Shown one piece after another: positions 53,990-55,999 of a stretch of 55,999 nt of DNA. Origin of the DNA: Yinghuangia soli (GTDB lineage Bacteria > Actinomycetota > Actinomycetes > Streptomycetales > Streptomycetaceae). Made by a program: the position numbers and the translations under genes. Under the pieces are notes generated by a model, which saw only the letters and a program-made list of their open reading frames with translations, searched no databases and was not told the origin of the DNA. Location: positions 1 through 55,999 of the forward strand of contig NZ_JAKFHA010000050.1 of assembly GCF_021502675.1 (NCBI RefSeq), given 5' to 3'. How positions within the stretch are numbered: position 1 is the stretch's first letter; every line of letters begins with the position of its first letter.

Positions 53990-54068
53990 CGGTCCGGTTT
54001 CCGGGCGGGAAGCGGCACCGATGGGCTAGACCGCGCCTGCCCGGCCGGGGCGGTCCGGCAGGCGCGTA

Positions 54069-54112
54069 TGCACGAGGGCCCGGCCGCATCGCTGCGGCCG
54101 GGCCCGCGTGCA
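54069..54112 (-). terminator. Long hairpin terminator after tig
   Basis: A 13-bp perfect stem (54076–54088 with 54093–54105, 4-nt loop) is extended by a further 6 bp (54069–54074 with 54107–54112) after one mismatch. It begins 44 nt after the tig stop at 54157. Confidence 0.82.
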
Positions 54113-54156
54113 CGGGCGGCCGGGCGTCAGGCCCGGCCGCCGATGACCTGCGGTGC

Positions 54157-55518
54157 TCAGTGGTCGTGGTGCTCGTGGCCCTCGTCGTCCGCGTGCAGGT
54201 CCTTGGCCAAGTCGACCTCGTTGCCCGACGCGTCAGTGGCCTTGGCGGCCTTGGCGATGATGTCCAGCGCCTTGCCGCGGGCGACCTCGCCGACCAGCAC
54301 CGGCACGTAGCCGGCCTGCATGACCTGCTGCGCGAACTGGTCCGGGCTCATGCCGGACTGCTGCGCGCGGGCGATCAGGTGCTGGGTCAGCTCGTCCTGG
54401 TTGACCGAGATCTGCTCCTTCTTGACGACCTCGTCGAGCAGGAACTGGACGCGCATGCCCTTGGCGACGGTCTCCTCGAGCTCCGCGTCGTAGGCCTCGG
54501 CGGTCTGACCCTGGATCTCGAGCCACTTCTCGAGCGAGACGCCCATCATCGAGAGCTGCTGGCCGAGCTGCTCCTTGCGCTGCTCGATCTCCTCGGCGAC
54601 GACCTTCTCGGGCAGCGGGACCTCGACGAGCTCCAGGAGCTTCTCGAGGACCTTGTCGCGGCCGTCGTTGATCTGGTCGTGCGCCTTGGTGTGCTCCAGG
54701 CGGCCCTTGATGCTGTCCTTGAGCTCGTCGAGCGTGTCGAACTCGCTCGCCAGCTGCGCGAAGTCGTCGTCCAGCTCGGGCAGTTCCTTGACCTTCACAG
54801 AGGTGACCTTGACGGTGACCTCGGCGTTCTGGCCCTCGCCGCTGCCGCCCTTGAGCTCGGTGCTGAAGGTCTTGGTCTCGTCGGCCGACAGGCCGGTCAC
54901 GGCCTCGTCCAGGCCGTCGATCATCGTGTCGCTGCCGACCACGTAGGACATGCCGGTGGCGACGCCGTCCTCGAGGACCTCGCCGTCGACCTTGGCCTCC
55001 AGGTCGAGGACGACGGTGTCGTCCTTCTCCGCGGCGCGCTCGACGACCTTGAGCGAGCCGAAGCGGTCGCGGAGCTGGTCGAGCTGCTCGGCGATGTCGT
55101 CGTCGCCGACCGCCAGGTCGTCGACCGAGACCTCGATGCCGTCGTACTCGGGCACCTCGATGACCGGGCGGGTGTCCACCTCGGCCACGAACTTCAGGTC
55201 CGCGCCGTTGGACAGCTCGCCGACCTCGGTGACCTCGGTGACCTCGGGCTGGCCCAGGACGCGCAGCTCGTTCTCCTCGACGGCCTTGCCGTAGGAGGAG
55301 GACAGGATGTCGTCGAAGGCCTCGACGAAGACGGCCTCGCGGCCGAAGCGCTGGTCGATGATGCGCGAGGGGATCTTGCCCTTGCGGAAGCCCGGCACCG
55401 TGATCGACTGGCTGATCTTCTTGTACGCCGCATCGAGGCTGGGCTTGAGCTCCTCGGAGGGAACCTCGACGGTGAGCCGAACCCGGGTGGGGTTCAGAGT
55501 CTCCACGGCGCTCTTCAC
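54157..55518 (-). CDS. tig: Trigger factor, ribosome-associated chaperone / prolyl isomerase
   Basis: 453 aa. Start GTG 55516–55518 ([19 protein letters not shown]) with AAGGAG 8 nt upstream; the longer frame is not needed. The N-terminal ribosome-binding domain has the signature [19 protein letters not shown]. An FKBP-type PPIase domain follows (~155–250, [21 protein letters not shown]), then a helical C-terminal domain and an acidic His-rich tail ([10 protein letters not shown]). It binds nascent chains at the ribosome exit. Adjacent to clpP1P2–clpX as in most bacteria. Confidence 0.97.
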   Translation of the reverse strand: MKSAVETLNPTRVRLTVEVPSEELKPSLDAAYKKISQSITVPGFRKGKIPSRIIDQRFGREAVFVEAFDDILSSSYGKAVEENELRVLGQPEVTEVTEVGELSNGADLKFVAEVDTRPVIEVPEYDGIEVSVDDLAVGDDDIAEQLDQLRDRFGSLKVVERAAEKDDTVVLDLEAKVDGEVLEDGVATGMSYVVGSDTMIDGLDEAVTGLSADETKTFSTELKGGSGEGQNAEVTVKVTSVKVKELPELDDDFAQLASEFDTLDELKDSIKGRLEHTKAHDQINDGRDKVLEKLLELVEVPLPEKVVAEEIEQRKEQLGQQLSMMGVSLEKWLEIQGQTAEAYDAELEETVAKGMRVQFLLDEVVKKEQISVNQDELTQHLIARAQQSGMSPDQFAQQVMQAGYVPVLVGEVARGKALDIIAKAAKATDASGNEVDLAKDLHADDEGHEHHDH

Positions 55519-55622
55519 GGTTGGGTCTCCTTGTTGCGGGCGGCTGAGAACTTCCGGCCAGATCGAATACGGGCGATACGTTTGTGTGGCAGTGCGCTGG
55601 GGGTCTCCGTCACCAGGACACA

Positions 55623-55698
55623 TGGTCGGGGCGGGGAGACTCGAACTCCCGATCTCCTGCTCCCAAAGCAGGCGCGCTAGCCACTACGCTACGCCCCG
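55623..55698 (-). tRNA. tRNA-Pro (TGG anticodon)
   Basis: Minus-strand cloverleaf: acceptor CGGGGCG pairs with CGCCCCG, discriminator A, encoded CCA (55623–55625). Anticodon stem CCTGC/GCAGG flanks loop TTTGGGA with anticodon TGG. T-arm is GGGAG/TTCGAGT/CTCCC. Body without CCA is 55626–55698. Confidence 0.95.
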
Positions 55699-55711
55699 TG
55701 GCGCTCGGAAG

Positions 55712-55717
55712 AGTCTA
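55712..55717 (-). promoter_or_regulatory. Possible -10 of the tRNA-Pro promoter
   Basis: TAGACT on the minus strand, 14 bp before the mature tRNA 5' end. No clear -35 was found at 16–18 bp. Confidence 0.35.
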
Positions 55718-55844
55718 GAGGACGCCACGGTACAGTCTGCACTGCCTGCTGACGACGCCGTTGCACGCCTGTCCGCATGCGCCTCGTGCGATCCGGTACT
55801 CTATGGACCACGCGCACTGCCCCCGGCGGTGCGTTGCGACACAT

Positions 55845-55918
55845 GCGGATGTAGCTCAATGGTAGAGCCTCAGTCTTCCAAACTGATTACGCGAGTTCGA
55901 TTCTCGTCATCCGCTCCA
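55845..55918 (+). tRNA. tRNA-Gly (TCC anticodon)
   Basis: Plus-strand cloverleaf: acceptor GCGGATG pairs with CATCCGC (55908–55914), discriminator T915, then CCA (55916–55918) encoded. Anticodon loop CTTCCAA between TCAGT and ACTGA gives anticodon TCC. T-arm has GAGTTCGATTCTC. Confidence 0.95.
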
Positions 55919-55927
55919 TACGAGTCG

Positions 55928-55962
55928 GGCCCAGCTCAGGGACGTTTTCCCTGGTCTGGGCC
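55928..55962 (+). terminator. Hairpin terminator after tRNA-Gly
   Basis: GGCCCAG and CTGGGCC form the outer 7-bp stem, and CAGGGA with TCCCTG an inner 6-bp stem. They are followed by TGTTTCGTT. It starts 10 nt after the tRNA CCA. Confidence 0.8.
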
Positions 55963-55999
55963 TGTTTCGTTGCTCGGGGTCTAACCGGGCTGCGTGCCC

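Larger units (their letters stand above)
53803..54068 (-). other. clpP1 promoter region
   Basis: The gap between clpP1 and tig holds, in transcription order: the tig terminator, a ClgR-like operator (53972–53989), a TAGGGT -10 (53929–53934) and a ~127-nt leader. No gene seen. Confidence 0.6.

Noticed and set aside
55740-55844. Small gene between the two tRNA genes
   Set aside because: The open frames are short, lack a ribosome binding site and overlap the probable tRNA promoters.

Overview
The window is very GC-rich chromosomal DNA with strong third-position G/C bias and many GTG starts. Gene content (mreBCD–mrdA–rodA, two tandem clpP genes, an RNase E/G with long disordered arms, obgE–proB after rplU–rpmA) points to a mycelial actinomycete of the Streptomyces/Streptomycetales type. 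Nearly all genes lie on the minus strand, so genomic order is read from right to left. Exceptions are the 3' end of an acyl-CoA ligase at the left edge, three small secreted/membrane protein genes at 48.5–50.8 kb, and tRNA-Gly at the right edge.

Right to left: tRNA-Gly(TCC) and tRNA-Pro(TGG); trigger factor (tig); clpP1–clpP2 behind a ClgR-like operator; clpX; a plus-strand trio of related Cys/Trp-motif exported proteins; valS; folC–DUF4233; ndk; and the cell-shape cluster mreB–mreC–mreD–mrdA–rodA. At the left end are a TIGR03960 radical SAM protein, its TIGR03936 partner, RNase E/G, rplU–rpmA, obgE–proB and a small conserved protein. As I recall them from Streptomyces chromosomes, the two blocks are close together in one conserved order.

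Here the two blocks are separated by about 24 kb (12.7–36.5 kb) of accessory glycoconjugate genes. In transcription order these are: a GT87-like membrane glycosyltransferase read through in frame into a DegT-type sugar aminotransferase; a nucleotide-sugar epimerase; a GT4 glycosyltransferase; two left-handed beta-helix acyltransferases; an acyl carrier protein; an SDR ketoreductase; an AMP-forming ligase; a LuxE-like acyl-protein synthetase; a LuxC-like fatty acyl reductase; a LPG-synthase-type flippase-like membrane protein; three tandem paralogous large membrane proteins; two more large paralogous membrane proteins of a second family; and a GtrA protein. Six or seven junctions are ATGA/GTGA overlaps, so much of this is one translationally coupled operon. 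The most economical reading is an envelope glycolipid or polysaccharide pathway in which an ACP-bound acyl chain or aldehyde is made and attached to an amino sugar. I do not recognise it as a described pathway.

A second unusual item is a 426-residue protein at 9.3–10.6 kb, between the two radical-SAM-linked genes. It is built almost entirely from Trp/Arg/Gly-rich 7- and 11-residue repeats. Strong perfect hairpins mark most transcription-unit ends (for example 3611–3645, 4638–4691, 33763–33801, 45499–45528, 50880–50925, 52385–52419, 54069–54112). No IS element, CRISPR array, phage gene or integrase was seen.
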